From assembly GCA_003116995.1 (NCBI GenBank), contig BDSL01000118.1, forward strand, positions 124,001 through 188,000: 64,000 bases of DNA. Direction: 5' to 3'. Made by a program: the position numbers and the translations under genes. The DNA comes from Yamagishiella unicocca (taxonomy: Eukaryota > Chlorophyta > Chlorophyceae > Chlamydomonadales > Volvocaceae). This document shows, piece by piece, positions 19,901 to 30,544 of this stretch. Numbering within the stretch: position 1 is the first letter of the stretch; each line of letters opens with the position of its first letter. The notes below the pieces were generated by a model, which was not told the DNA's origin, searched no databases, and saw only the letters and a list, made by a program, of their open reading frames with translations.

Positions 19901-21379
19901 GACACTACCCGACATGACCACGTCGCCACCCAACATGACCACGTCGCCACCCAGCATGCCGCCGTGCACGCAACGTGACCTCCTGCCGCCCCGCAGGTAT
20001 CCACACGGGTCCCGTGATGAGCGGCATCGTCGGCACCCGGGTGCCTCGCTTCGTGCTGTTCGGCGACACCGTCAACACCGCCAGCCGCATGCAGACCTCC
20101 TGCACTCCGGGCAGCGTCCACGTGTCCGAAGACACCCGCGCGCTTCTGCCGCATGAGAACTGGACACCCACGGGGGGCGTGCAGGTGGGGCGGGGGTTCG
20201 AGGAGGACCCGTGGATGCCCGAAAAATCCGTTTAGAACAGACGTTTTGAGATGCATGCTGGAGAACTGGGTTGGGGATATTAAAGCCGAAGGCCGTAATG
20301 TGACCTTTGGCGGCTAAGCTAAAGCGGCTACGGCGAGATGACAGGAAGTGAGGACCCCGCGCGACGCACGGAAACGTTTCGCGGGGCGGGGGTGGGGGCG
20401 GAGGTCCGTGCTGTCGGCTTGGGTGATGAAACAGCCCGCGTGTGCGAGGCGTGTCGACTGGGGCCAGCACCGCGTACGTCCAGACGAGCGCAAGGAGTTG
20501 GCAACGCGTTGGCCTTGTTGTTTATCATGTACATCAGTCCACGCTTTGTGGATGGCGGCGGTTGTGGGCGCGAGCGAAGCCGCCGGCCCGGCTGGCGCGC
20601 TTGACGCCCCTGGGCCTGGGGGCCGGTGTCCGCGCCCTGAGGCTGCCGCAACATCGCGCAGGATACGGTGGCAGGAAAACCCTAACCCCCACCCGCCCAC
20701 GCCTTTCCCTTTGCTCCTTCCTGCCGCGCAGATCAAGGGCAAGGGCCTCCTTAATACGGTGGGTGCGGGGCCGGGGCCGGGATCCTGCCTGAGCCTTTCC
20801 CCCCTGGCGGTAGCTGTGCTGAGGACAGCACGCCCATATGCCCTAGCGGTTGCCGCGAGCTAGGCCATGGCTAAACCCTGAAACCCTAAACCCTGAGCAC
20901 GTCTGCAAGCCCCGACCGCACCCGCCTCTCATACGGGAGCCGCTATGCCGCCAACCTTCGCCGCAGTTGCCGTACTCTGTCGCAGTTGCCGTACTCTGTC
21001 GCGACACGGGCTGGCGCGCTGCTGCTGTTGCAATGATGCTGCTCCGACGCTCTCCCAGATCCCGCAGCTGACGTCCTGCCGCCCTGCCGCCCCCGCCGCT
21101 CCCGCCGCCCTCCCGCCCCCCCCCCCCCCGCAGTACGTGTGGGTGCCCGAGGATCAGATCCACTACATCGTCCCGCCCGCGCAGAGCACCCCCGAGTCAA
21201 CGCAGACGGGCATGAACCTCGCCGGCCAGGGTCCCTCCGCGCTCCTCATGACCACCCTCGACATATCGAGCTGCACCTCCTCGGATATGCAACTCGCGCA
21301 GCAGCTGTCCTTCACATCCGCCATCCCAGCCAACATGCGAGGCAAGTCGCGCCTGCGCAACGAGGGGGGCTACCTGTAG
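10916..21379 (+). CDS. PAS-domain class III nucleotide cyclase, 14 exons
   Basis: Makes cAMP or cGMP from a nucleoside triphosphate, if active. Exons: 10916-11498, 11557-11859, 13047-13246, 13361-13415, 13790-14340, 14984-16150, 16750-16826, 17393-17552, 17771-17905, 19333-19458, 19723-19789, 19997-20184, 20732-20758, 21134-21379; 1294 residues, all phases consistent. The PAS region starts near residue 280 (ITVYNLDGQVVHQN) and its C-terminal part is EVSAVSALDPVTGAAVLVVT (about 930-950). The catalytic domain (about 1033-1250) has LFADIAGF with metal ligand D1039, and FGDTVNTASRM with N1168 and R1172. The second metal ligand, normally Asp in ETIGD, is Gly1083 (METIGGLF). Glu1079 is the residue type linked to guanylate specificity, but the usual Cys before LFGD is Val. 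No membrane segment is evident. The first exon and its 58-nt intron are the least certain parts. Confidence 0.9.
11860..13046 (+). other. cyclase intron 2 with small tandem repeats
   Basis: This 1187-nt intron contains CATGTACCAT repeated four times (about 12134-12176), a 43-45-bp direct repeat containing TGGCGCCAGCGCCTGTCCT (12740-12820), and a 22-bp pair ending GACGCCCGCA (about 12976-13021). Open frames here are repeat-driven and none looks like a gene. Confidence 0.6.
13538..13663 (+). repeat. 18-bp minisatellite in cyclase intron 4
   Basis: About seven units of TGGTACTGCAGGCACAGT with single-base variants. Each unit carries a 3'-splice-site-like CTGCAG, and the true acceptor of exon 5 (CTCTTGCAG, ending 13789) lies about 125 bp downstream. 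Confidence 0.85.
14645..14870 (+). repeat. C-rich minisatellite in cyclase intron 5
   Basis: Units of CACATCCCGCACC pass into CTACCACCTCCCGC-type units. It is simple C-rich tandem DNA before exon 6, and the proline/histidine-rich frames that cross it are artefacts of the repeat. Confidence 0.8.
16214..16276 (+). repeat. dispersed intronic repeat R4, copy 1
   Basis: A core of GGACAGGATAGTTGGCGCAT followed by GGTCGTCGG is shared almost exactly with 45712-45770 in a VPS15 intron. The two copies lie in introns of different genes, so this is a dispersed family. Confidence 0.75.
18235..18310 (+). repeat. intronic repeat R1, copy in cyclase intron 9
   Basis: The sequence has the R1 landmarks TTTCGAGGAAGACCCGTGGA, AACGTTTGGGACAGAACGTT and GATGCGTGCTGGAGA. 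A shorter 5' piece of the same family lies at 16958-17003 in intron 7. Confidence 0.8.
19057..19255 (-). repeat. intronic repeat R1, long copy, reverse orientation
   Basis: This about 199-bp copy in the intron before exon 10 matches 20198-20382 over nearly its whole length, including the distal part CGGCTACGGCGAG and GAGGACCCCGCGCGACGCAC. Two long copies in opposite orientation therefore flank exons 10 to 12 of the cyclase. Confidence 0.85.
20187..20393 (+). repeat. intronic repeat R1, long copy with flanking 11-bp direct repeats
   Basis: The 185-bp copy (20198-20382) is bracketed by GGGGCGGGGGT at 20187-20197 and 20383-20393. The left direct repeat begins 3 nt after exon 12 ends, so the insertion lies at the very start of the intron. 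Confidence 0.8.
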
Positions 21380-23010
21380 GAGGGCGAGCGGGTGGGGCCG
21401 CCCCAAGTTGCCCGGGCGCTGGGACCCCTGGCCCCGCCTTGAAGGCATGCATGGCTGCGCAATGACTCTTGACGCATGTGTGAAGGCACATGTGGGTGAA
21501 CCTGTGCGATGATAAGTCACCGCTGCACAACTTGTTGTTGGTTGCATGTCGTGTGGAAGGAAGGGCGCTCAGGCAGGTGGTGGGTCACCTAGCGGCAGAT
21601 AGCTTGGGAGGCCGGAGGGGGAGGGGATGAGTACTGGTACTCTGGAGACTGCTCGGTTTGGGGTCAAGAGTGGCTGCCCGCAGGTGGGATTGCGGCAGCA
21701 ACGACGGCTGTCGGCTGAAGCGCGCGCAGCGGCAGCAAGGGCCGCGCTGCGGTTGGAGGCCGTTGGGGTTTCGGAGCAGGAGTGTGGCGCAGGGTCCCTG
21801 CTGCCTGCTGCTTGGGGTCGAATGAGCGGATGCGATGGTGGGTTGATTGGCGACGCTACGCGTCGGACCGTTGGGCAGCAGCCCGAGTCAATGCATGAAA
21901 CCAGAGGCGGATACCATCTTGGTCGCGGGGACGCGCTTGAAACGTACGCCCGGCGCTTTTTGGATTTGCAATGAATGGAACGTGGCTGCCGCGGCCGCCT
22001 TGACAAAGTAGGAGGAGGAGTAGCGGCCTTACGGGCAACGATCGAGGATGCACGGCGTAGCGCTGCTGGAGGAACAGCTGCGCGGTTCCGACCCTGGCAG
22101 CTGTGCGATAGGGACTAGGAGTTGCCCAGTGCGTGGTTTGCGGTTGTGGTGATTGTGCTCTGGGAGCGCATTGGGCGTGGGCGGCTGTGGGGGGGACGCC
22201 TAACCGCTCATAACCGCTTATCGTGGGCTGCACGGCAGGCAGCCACTGCCTCTTCGCGGTGTAGTACGGACGCGTTATTTTTCACTTACTGCATAAGGTG
22301 TGCTCAAAGAGTCTGCTCCGGAACGCGGCAGCTTGCTCGCGCCCAGGCGGCAAGTACTGGTTTGAAATCTGGCGGGAAGCGGCCATGATGCGCGGCTTGG
22401 AGACCGGCAAGGATGGCCAAGGGTACTGTCTTGTGATGGCCTTTTTTGTAAAAATAGCATAAACATTTATATCGATGCGGCGCGTTGACTTTGCGGATAT
22501 CATTGCGATGCGGGTAGGAGTCGTGCACCTAAGTCTTGCAGGCGTGTGGGGCCACCTTGTGTGGTGGCGCGGTTGGGGTGATGCTTCGGAGACGATACCT
22601 TGTGGAGGCGGCGCAGTGGGGTACAAGGTCGTGACGTGGTGTGATGTGATGTTCGGATCAGGACGATGGAACCGTAGATGAGCTGAGAATCCATTCTTAC
22701 GTTATCGTGACCGCTATTTGTATCAGTTCCTGAACGGAGGCTCACTGAAGTCCCCGCAATAAGCCACGGCTGCAGCGGTAGGCAGGCGCGCCAACTTGCG
22801 TTCAGGACTGGCGGCCACTAGCACTCCCTAGCGGTGCCAAGTGAACGTTGAGCCCAGCTGAGCTCTAGCTGCTGGATTATGCTGCGGCAGCAGCCGGCAC
22901 AGGACGGCGACCCCGACACCGTTGGTGTCGGTTGGCCTCGACCGTCTCGTTTGTCGTACCCGTAGTTCCTGTTCAGGCACTCACGCTGCTAGCGCCGTCA
23001 AGACCTCGCT
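21380..23010. other. 3' UTR of the cyclase and convergent intergenic space
   Basis: No exon or RNA gene is visible. The stretch holds the likely 3' UTR of the cyclase up to about 22.47 kb and then a short spacer before the 3' end of the rimP-like gene on the other strand. Confidence 0.55.
22447..22451 (+). terminator. candidate poly(A) signal TGTAA of the cyclase gene
   Basis: TGTAA is the usual volvocine poly(A) signal. This is a plausible one about 1.07 kb after the stop codon at 21379, followed by AT-rich sequence, and implies a long 3' UTR. Confidence 0.5.
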
Positions 23011-23011
23011 T

Positions 23012-23016
23012 TTACA
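23012..23016 (-). terminator. candidate poly(A) signal of the rimP-like gene
   Basis: TGTAA on the minus strand lies about 295 nt after the stop at 23311. Confidence 0.5.
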
Positions 23017-23310
23017 GACACCCAATCATCTTAATACGGCTTTGGAATACCAACAAGGCCGCGGGTTCTTATTGTCGTATGTAATCCACGACACGATACG
23101 ACACCGAAGCGCCCCTACGTCTTGCCCGTGAATTAGGTCCTCTTCTTCTCCGCGTCACCCGCCACAACACAGCACGCACCGCACGCACCGACCCCCGTCT
23201 CCCGCCCACGCCTCCCCTCCTACGCCCGCCACTGCATCCAAAGGCCCTCCCTCAGCCGCGCCCCCGCCGCGCCCCCTCCCCCGCCCCCAGCGCGCGTCTA
23301 AACGCAGAGC

Positions 23311-26029
23311 CTAGAAATTGACGTGTATCCGAACCCGCACCAGGTTCGACAGACGTATCTCCACCTGCTGCGAGAGCTGCTTCTTGGTCAGGGCCCGCCC
23401 CTTGACGGGCGCATTAGCGCGCACGTTGGCCAGGCGCCAGACGCTGGTGCCCGCCTCCTCATCTAGCGCCACCAGCAGCAACACGGAAGTCGTCTCCTTG
23501 CCGTCAGCCGCCAGGTACACCACCTGGGCGGGCACCCGGGAGGGAGGGACGGGCGCGCGGGTAGTGGTGGGTTTTGGTTGGTTGCGGCGGGTTGGGGTAT
23601 GGTGGCTGCTGTCGTGCGGTACGACGAGTTGTGGTGCGGACGGGTGGTGGTCGGTGGAACGGGGCCGAACGGCGTCCCATGAGGGGATTGGTTGGTGTGT
23701 CGGTGTGTCGTCAGGCCAAGGTACCGTAGCGTGGCCGGGCTGGGTCCAGGGGCGGACCTTCTCGGGTTGTGTGACAGCGAGGTGCCCTTTTGGCGGTGCC
23801 AAAAGGCAGCACCTCTCAGCCCTCCGGCAGCACCTCTCAGCCCTCCGGCAATGCGGTACCTTGAGCGGCACCTCGGCGAAGCGGGTGAGCTCATCCGGCA
23901 CCCGCACGATCCGCTCCGCCCCCGGGGACGACACCTCGAAGGAGATGTCTCCGGCCGCTTCGGGACCCAGCTCGCGATCCAGAGCTGCAGGGAGGGGGGC
24001 AGGTAGGCAGGTAGATAAAACCTGTGCACCCAAACCGGAGAGAGTGGCCCGGCGGTGCGAGAAGGACGGTTGCATGGCCGGACGCACGGCGGTTGGGGAG
24101 CCTTGCCTTGCCTTGCCGCAGTGCGTCCATCCAGAGTTCCAGGGCGCGACCCCGCTCTCCCGCCCGCACCCACCCGCGAACAGACCCCGCTCTCCCGCCC
24201 GCACCCACCCGCGAACAGTCCCCACTCTCCCGCCCGCACCCACCCGCGAACAGACCCCGCTGGAAGCGCTCGATGTCGTCAATGGACGGCGAGCCGTACA
24301 GATCCTCCAGCTTGTCCAGCCGGATATCCACCTTGCGGGTGGCGGGAATGGCGCGGAACAGGTACAGATCCAGACCCTGCGAGCGGGGTGTTTCAGAGTA
24401 GGACCGGTTGCTCGACATGGGAAGTGTAGCTGGTGCAAGGTGCCCATACTTCGGATACGTGGACGCGCGCGCAGGCTATTGGGCTTGGAGCGACTGGACA
24501 GGGGGAGGGGTTGTGGCGGGAGGCCGCTCAGCGTTCAAGTGTCCAGCATGACGGACATGTTTGGTTGGGAGTTGGTTGTTGGTGGTTGGGACGGAAGCAT
24601 TGGCGCACGGCCCCGCACCCTGGCCCCTCGTACCATGCACGCACGGCGCGAAGCCGCGTGCTGCCTCTCCCACTCCCCACTTCGCTGCATCCATGGCCGG
24701 TGTTTCCCCGAGGTGGCCAGCCAGGAAGATACGATGTGAGTCGGGCCCACCGCATCATGTTCGCCTCTGGCAGCCGTACGCGCCCATAAGAATATGTACG
24801 GCTGCCCCGCCCCCGCCACACCTCAGGCCCCTGGCCAAGCACCAGGGTGGAGGTGGGGGCCAGTGCGAGTGCGAGTGCACAACGCTCGCGAGGTCACCAG
24901 CGCCCTCCGCGCACCTTGAGTGCCGGCTGCGCCAGCACCTCCCTGGCCGCCCGGAGCACCACCTCGCCCCAGGCAGTGTCCCCCGTCTGCACCTCCCGCG
25001 GCGCATCGTCCGGCTCCAGGAAGGACGCGGCGTAGTCGTCCCCCTCGCCCTCGTCGTCCTCGTCCTCGCCCTCGTCACCCTCCCCTCCTGCGCCGGGACA
25101 GGACAATGCAGAGCGCGGGCAGCTTGGAGTGGTGCGGATGCACTGCGGGGGCCACTTCTTGAAGGCCGCCCCGGCCTCCCTGGAGCCAGCGGGGCCTGCC
25201 ATCATGATACTGCCCCGGCCTCCCTGGAGCCAGCGAGGCCTGCCGTCATGATACTGCCCCGGCCTCCCTGGAGCCAGCGGGGCCTGCCATCATGATACTG
25301 CCCCGGCCTCCCTGGAGCCAGCGGGGCCTGCCATCATGATACTGCCTGGGCGCCGTGACGGTAGCTTTCCTGCCCAGGCTGCGCCAGGGGCCCCCCTACC
25401 TGAGATCCTCTCTTTGCCCGCCTGTCAACTGTTAACACAAGCGACCGCAGCGGCGCCCTGCCCCGCCCCGCACCTTCCTCTTCCCCCTCTTCGTACTCCT
25501 CTGCCAGCAGCTCGAGGTCGTCGAGAAAGCCGTCCTCGACCAGGCCGTCGGAGGACTCGTCGTGCGGGGCGGGCGGGCTGCCGCTGCGCTTGTCGTCCCG
25601 TGGGTCAGTGCGGGGCTCTTTCGCCGGGGCTCGCCCGGCGCCGCCGCTGCCCTGCGAGCCCTTGCCGCCCTTGGCAGCGCATGTCACTAGGGCTCTCCGT
25701 GTTGGCGGCCGCGATGATGCGGCGAGGCGGACTTCGGGGACGAGCCGCTGGAGCGGGCAGGCGGCGACTCGCCGGTGCTGTGGGAGGGTTATACTTAGCG
25801 AGCACGCCTTGGTGCAGCTAGCGACAGCATCAGACGGGACATGCACGCGCCCCCGCGCGTTGCAGCTGGTGTGGGTACCTGCGACGGGAATTGCGGACCA
25901 TGGCCCATGGCTTGCGCGGTCGCGATGGCCCCCGGTCGTTCGGTCTGGCCGGCAAGCCTGCCCGTTACCTTGCATGGTGCTAGTAAGCGGCAGCATCAGG
26001 GTCCTGAACTCAATGCGCCGCCAGAGCAA
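23311..26029 (-). CDS. RimP-like ribosome maturation factor, plastid-targeted, five exons
   Basis: Bacterial RimP helps 30S subunit assembly; a nuclear plant or algal homologue would act on the plastid small subunit. Exons (minus): 26029-25474, 25087-24915, 24376-24256, 23984-23860, 23523-23311; 395 residues if the first ATG is used. The N terminus is long and basic up to about VTCAAKG, as for a chloroplast transit peptide, and is followed by a very acidic linker (about 170-210). The RimP N-terminal domain follows with SPSIDDIERF at the exon 3 end and FEVSSPGAERIVRVPDE (about 299-315), the family's hallmark region. The C-terminal domain closes with a basic tail (KGRALTKKQLSQQVEIRL). Introns hold minisatellites at 24148-24261 and 25169-25346. 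Later in-frame ATGs at residues 12 and 19 are alternative starts. Confidence 0.83.
24148..24261 (-). repeat. 35-bp minisatellite abutting the rimP exon 3 donor
   Basis: Three units of 35 bp plus a partial one run straight up to, and slightly into, exon 3. On the coding strand each unit contains AGCGGGGTCTGTTC or a close variant, the sequence of the real 5' splice site (AGCGGG|GTCTGTTC), so the intron carries extra donor-like copies. Confidence 0.85.
25169..25346. repeat. 44-bp minisatellite in rimP intron 1
   Basis: About four near-identical 44-bp units contain GCCTCCCTGGAGCCAGCG and CCATCATGATACTG. The last unit is degenerate. No coding role is apparent. Confidence 0.88.
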
Positions 26030-26353
26030 CCGCCAGCACCTCAGCTGACTATTTGTTACGGAAGGGTCCTGAACATTACTTCTAACCTACGATAATTTGA
26101 GCTTTGCCACACCGCACTCGCCCAGGGTCTTAGCCATAGCCGCGAGGGGTATGGCCTATGGTGCTATGGTGTACGGTACTGGACAACGTACGGGTGCAAC
26201 TTACGGTCGCGCTCGAAACTCCTTTGACCGAATACAACCGGTTGGAGAATATAGCTACATTGCGCATTAGCATTTTATCGCTACTGAAGTCAGAACGTTA
26301 CATTCGTCGTGTTCAATTGGTTACTTGTATCTTTAAAGCTTCCAACCTGACAC
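26030..26353. promoter_or_regulatory. bidirectional promoter region between rimP-like and SYP6-like genes
   Basis: The start codons of the two divergent genes are only 324 bp apart, so both promoters must share this interval. It is AT-richer than its flanks. I see no clear TATA pair. Confidence 0.6.
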
Positions 26354-29189
26354 ATGCCTTCACAAGACCCCTTCTACATAATCCGTCAGGAGATCCAGGA
26401 CAGCGTGAGTGCTAATCGAGGTTCACGGTATCAACGCACATCAGCTTCTATGCGCTTCGCTAAAGCAGGAGAACCGCACGCGCATCGTAGGTCGATGGGC
26501 TCCAACAACGTATGTCGAGGTTTCATGGCCTCACAGCGACAAATCCAGAGCGCAAGAAAATTGCCCAAGCAGTGGATGAAGGGTGCAGCTCGCTTGTCTG
26601 GCAGGTGCGACAACGCCTCGTCTGTGTGTAGCTGCGCGATTGAGCTTTTTATACGCTCTCTGGGCCATGGAGGAGAAGTCGTACTTGGGAGAAGGTGCAT
26701 TGGGTGCAGCAGGGCTGGGTTAACAAAGCAGCAAAACTGCCCGCAGTTGAGCCAACTGGACACGGCCGTGGACCGCGCCTCGGAGAACCCGCAGCGCTTC
26801 AACCTTACACCGGAGGAGCTTAGCAGCCGGCGACGATGGATCAAGTGAGCGGGTTTGCTGGGGTCACCCGGATGCCGAAGTGGTTGTGGTGCCGAAGTGT
26901 GCGGTCGGATTTCCATGTTTGGTGGTCTGGGAGCAGGGGGGCCCGGGAAAGCGTCTTGGTTTTCCCCCCGTGTGTTTTGCGCGCAATGAGGGACACGGAA
27001 GCGCCTCCTGATGCAATAGGGAAAAGGTGTTGCTCCTAACGTTCGCAACATAGCAGGCCTGCGTGTATGTTATGGATGGCATGCGTCTTCTGTGGACCGC
27101 CAAAACTCGTTCTGCTCCTACGGACAGTGACCACCTTGCAGCGACAAGGGGGGTTACAAATAAAAGAAACCGGTAACGCGACTGGGGAAATGTAGTGGGT
27201 GCATCGCCTTCGGACACCGGCTCGCGTGCGGATGCTACTGGACTAGGGTGGCGGCAAGGGGGGGAGCTGCGCGGGGAGGGTGCACTTCAGCAGTGCTGCC
27301 GCACGGGGGGGGGGGGGCAAAACGACCACACGGGCGGTGGGTGACATCGTGTGGGACGCACGGAGGAACTCCAGGACCTGAGCACGCACTGGAAGGAAGT
27401 GTTCAAGCGGGAGATGGGGATCTGCTCGTGCTGGGGTCTGGGACCTGGGACACCCTTGCCTCCTGCTCCTCCTCCTCTCTCCAGACTGGTCGAATCTCCT
27501 TCACAACTCCGCCAGTGCGTTTCCCGCGAGCCACACACACGCGGGCCCCACCTCTTGGAGTTACCCCCCCCCTGGACATGCCGCGCTCCGCAAGCCGGCC
27601 GCTGACCGCACCCCTTACCGTGCTCGCCGCAACACCCCACCCCCATCATGCCCATGTCGTGTACCCGTTCATCATGCCCCCTCAACCCCCAACCCCGCTA
27701 TCCCTGGCCCTCGCGTGTCTGACCCTGCGCCGTGCACCCCAACCAGCAACACGCGGCGGCAGCTGGACGGCATGCAGGAGACGCTGAGGACCGCCACCGC
27801 GCCGCCGCCAGCCATTTCCGCCTCCGAGGCGAAGGTGGTGGCGCAGAACGACAAGTTCGTGTCTGGGCAGTACGAGTCGCAGCAAGTAATGCTCAAGTGC
27901 GTTCGGGGGCAGCGAGGGAGCGGGGCGGGTGGAGGTGTGGGGGGGAGCCGGCAGCTGGCTTCCGGGCTGCTGCGCCGCAGTGTGCAGGCGCTGCCCCGTC
28001 GACCGGCCGGGAAAACAGACACATACACGCACACAAACACACATACACATACACACACACGGGAAAACCCAATGGCCCGGGAAAGGGAAGGACGTGGTCA
28101 GGAGTGGAGGGGGCCGAGTGGCTAGGGCATCGTTTACCGCCAGCCGCCGATGCACGGGCTAGGGGGAGGGGATCGCGTGTCGTGCACTCGGCCACGAGCA
28201 GGAGTACGTGGCAGGTGGCCCCAGCAGGAGGCGCCAGGCGGCGTGGCGGCAGTCGGGGTGCCGTCTCACCCGCCCCCCCCCCAACCCCCGTCGAACCCCC
28301 CCACTTGCAACCCCCACCTCGCACGCGCCTAGTGGGTCGGGGCTCAGGTTACACGGGGCGGCCCAGTCCCTGGCCGGGCTTGACGTGGCGTGACCTCGCG
28401 GGCAAGGGCGTCGGAGGGCTGTGCCGCTGCTTGCCGGGCCGCCCCGCCTTCCCTGTCCTGCTCCGGCCGCTCCACCGACCCGTCCCTTCCTCACCCTGCT
28501 CCGGCTGCTCCCCCGACCCGTCCCTTCCTCGCCCTCCTGCAGGCGGCAGGACAACGACCTGGAGGACATCGAGCAGGCGGTCATCCGGATCGGGAGGCAG
28601 GGGCGGGAGATCGGCAACGAGCTGGCGGAGCAGGTGAGGGGGCGTGTGGAGGTGGGGTGCGGGGGGGTGGAGGCGGTGCGCGGCGATGTGTCCGATACAC
28701 GGTCCGAGGGTCGAGAGGGGACCCGTGGGTCGGCGCTGAAGCCAGCGATTGGGGAGGTAAGGAGAGATTGAAGTCGGCGTGTTCCAGACGTGCGGACCTC
28801 GTACGGCACCTGACCCGTGCCCCCCCGCCCCCCACGGGTCTTCCTCGACCCCCCCCCCTCCACTGCGCCAACTACTCTGTCCCGTCGCTTAAACGGCTTT
28901 TATGCCCCCCCACCCCACCCCGCACTGTCGTCGTGTACCTGACCGTGCACGCATTCTCCCCCCCCCACGGATCCTCTTATCAAACCATCCGCACTGTCGT
29001 CGCTCCCTGCCGCAGGAGCGCATGCTGGATGAGCTGGACCAGGACGTGGACACCACCCACAGCCGGCTCAAAGCGGCGCAGAAGAAGATGCAGGAGATCA
29101 TCCGCAAGAGCGGCTCCAACACGCAGCTGGTGCTCATAGTGGCGCTCATCGTCATCCTGGTCATCCTCGCAGTCTTCGCGTTCATGTGA
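26354..29189 (+). CDS. Qc-SNARE of the syntaxin-6/SYP6 family, six exons
   Basis: A t-SNARE for trans-Golgi/endosome fusion. Exons: 26354-26404, 26491-26604, 26747-26844, 27747-27896, 28543-28633, 29016-29189; 225 residues, a normal length for SYP61/STX6, and every junction keeps frame. The N terminus MPSQDPFYIIRQEIQDSVDG matches the typical start of the syntaxin-6 N-terminal helical domain, which runs to about residue 100. The Qc SNARE helix spans about 144-198 (LEDIEQAVIRIGRQGREIGN onward). By alignment with STX6 the zero-layer Gln is probably Q168, the last codon of exon 5. The protein ends in a 20-residue hydrophobic anchor (LVLIVALIVILVILAVFAFM). Intron 3 carries an R5 insertion at 27154-27250. 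The start is supported by the conserved DPFY motif directly after it. Confidence 0.92.
27141..27263 (+). repeat. intronic repeat R5 with 13-bp flanking direct repeats
   Basis: The 97-bp insert (27154-27250) has the R5 core ACCGGTAACGCGACTGGGGA and CATCGCCTTCGGACACCGG. It is bracketed by GCGACAAGGGGGG (27141-27153) and GCGGCAAGGGGGG (27251-27263), which differ at one base. Sister copies lie at 41309-41376, 45613-45689 and 61083-61168, and fragments elsewhere. Confidence 0.82.
28019..28062. repeat. CA/TA-rich microsatellite in SNARE intron 4
   Basis: An impure run of ACACATACACGC-type units inside the intron, with no coding sense. Confidence 0.8.
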
Positions 29190-30254
29190 GGAGGAGCCCC
29201 GCGGGGCCCAGCCCAGCCGCGCCAGCTGGCCCGGCGTGGTTTGCGACCTAGCGAGAGCCAGCAGGGCGCCGCCACACACACCCGTCCTCGCCGCAACGGG
29301 TTTCCCCTCATGCCCCACCGCGGGTGTCTCTCCTCTCTTCCTCCTTATATCGCATCCACGGGTCTTCTCGCGGCTACCCGGCCCCCTTGTCGTATCCTGG
29401 GGAGGTGCCAAGCGAGAGGCTGGTGGGAAGTGATGTGTGTGTGTGTGTCGATAGCTGAAGCGTGCGGGCGACGTGCGGCGGTGGTGGTTGTGCGGGTGCG
29501 GGTGTGGTGCAGGTAGACAGACATGGAAAGGAGCCCCGACGAGCTGTTCTCGGGCTTATCGAGTTGCATGTCGCATGTGTGGAGGGAGGTGTATGGCGCA
29601 TTACGAGGGGGTCTCTGATGGCGGCACGGTAGCTGCTCGCCAAGGGACACACCGAGGGGCCTAGGACAGGGCATGGAAAGCGATGTCGCACGACTGAGTG
29701 CCGTGTGTTGCGAGAAGTGGTTTAGGAGCGGCTCAGGATGATTTGATTTGAGGCCGAGGGAGAAGTAAGGCCCCGGTTACCGGTACTTGTCAGCTGAGGC
29801 AGTGCCTGGCAATGTCCTTCGGTCCGTGTCCCCGTGCCGCTCGTCTGGTTGCCACCTGCATGCATGCATCGCCGCTGCACCCGACAGCGACCCCCCGCGG
29901 CCCCCATCCTGTCGTAGCTTTCGGGCTGCCCGTCCTCCCTGGAGCCCCCTGGAGGTTTTCCTCGCAAGCTCCCCTGGAGTCACGGACCCCTTAGACACGG
30001 ACACGGGGAGGGGGGCCATTGCCCGGGTCGCCGCCGCCCAAGCCACGGACGACAGCCGCCTCGCCTCACGACTTGCTCGCAGTTGCTGCCGTTGTAGAGC
30101 AAGCACGTGAGCTGAGCTACCCCCCCGGCCCACATAGCAGGCTCCGGGGGCTTGCCGGAACGGACCCAGTAGTTGCAGCACCCAACGCGTTGCTGGCCAT
30201 AATGTTGGGTGCGATTCAGTCGCCCAATCTTTAGCAACATGTATCTCGATGTAT
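29190..30254. other. convergent intergenic region and 3' UTRs
   Basis: The interval holds the 3' UTR of the SNARE gene (no TGTAA found on this strand) and the end of the VPS15 transcript. No gene or array is visible. Confidence 0.5.
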
Positions 30255-30259
30255 TTACA
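30255..30259 (-). terminator. candidate poly(A) signal of VPS15
   Basis: TGTAA on the minus strand lies about 286 nt beyond the VPS15 stop codon at 30545-30547. A short telomere-like CCCTAAAACCCTAA stretch lies just upstream of it at about 30320. Confidence 0.5.
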
Positions 30260-30544
30260 GCTGCTGTCCCCAATGGGCCGCGTCCTCGACGTACACTCCA
30301 TCAGCCAGAAGCAGCTCTCTAAACCCTAAAACCCTAACCTAATGGAGATTACCGTCCCTCCATTCAGACCCTGTGTAAAAACGTTTGGCATCGCCTGCGC
30401 AGTGGCGTACGCCGCGCGTCTTCCCGGGCGTTCCTGTCAAGGATCCGTGGGATCCAAGTACGACGGTCTCGGCCGCCAGGACGAGCTCCCTCCAGGATGC
30501 CGAGCGGCCCTCCCTCCCCCTCCCCTGCATTCCCCCCCGCGCCC

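Noticed and set aside
26405..26490. Reading ENRTRIVGRWAPTT as coding in the SNARE gene
   Set aside because: That frame does not lead into the conserved NPERKKIAQAVDEG segment. Using the acceptor TCGTAG|GTCGATGG gives DSVDGLQQRMSRFHGLTA, which fits the family.
27362..27420. Possible extra SNARE exon encoding TEELQDLSTHWKEVFKREM
   Set aside because: Including it would interrupt the conserved RRRWI-NNTRRQLDG junction, which splices in frame directly from 26844 to 27747, and syntaxin-6 proteins have no such segment.
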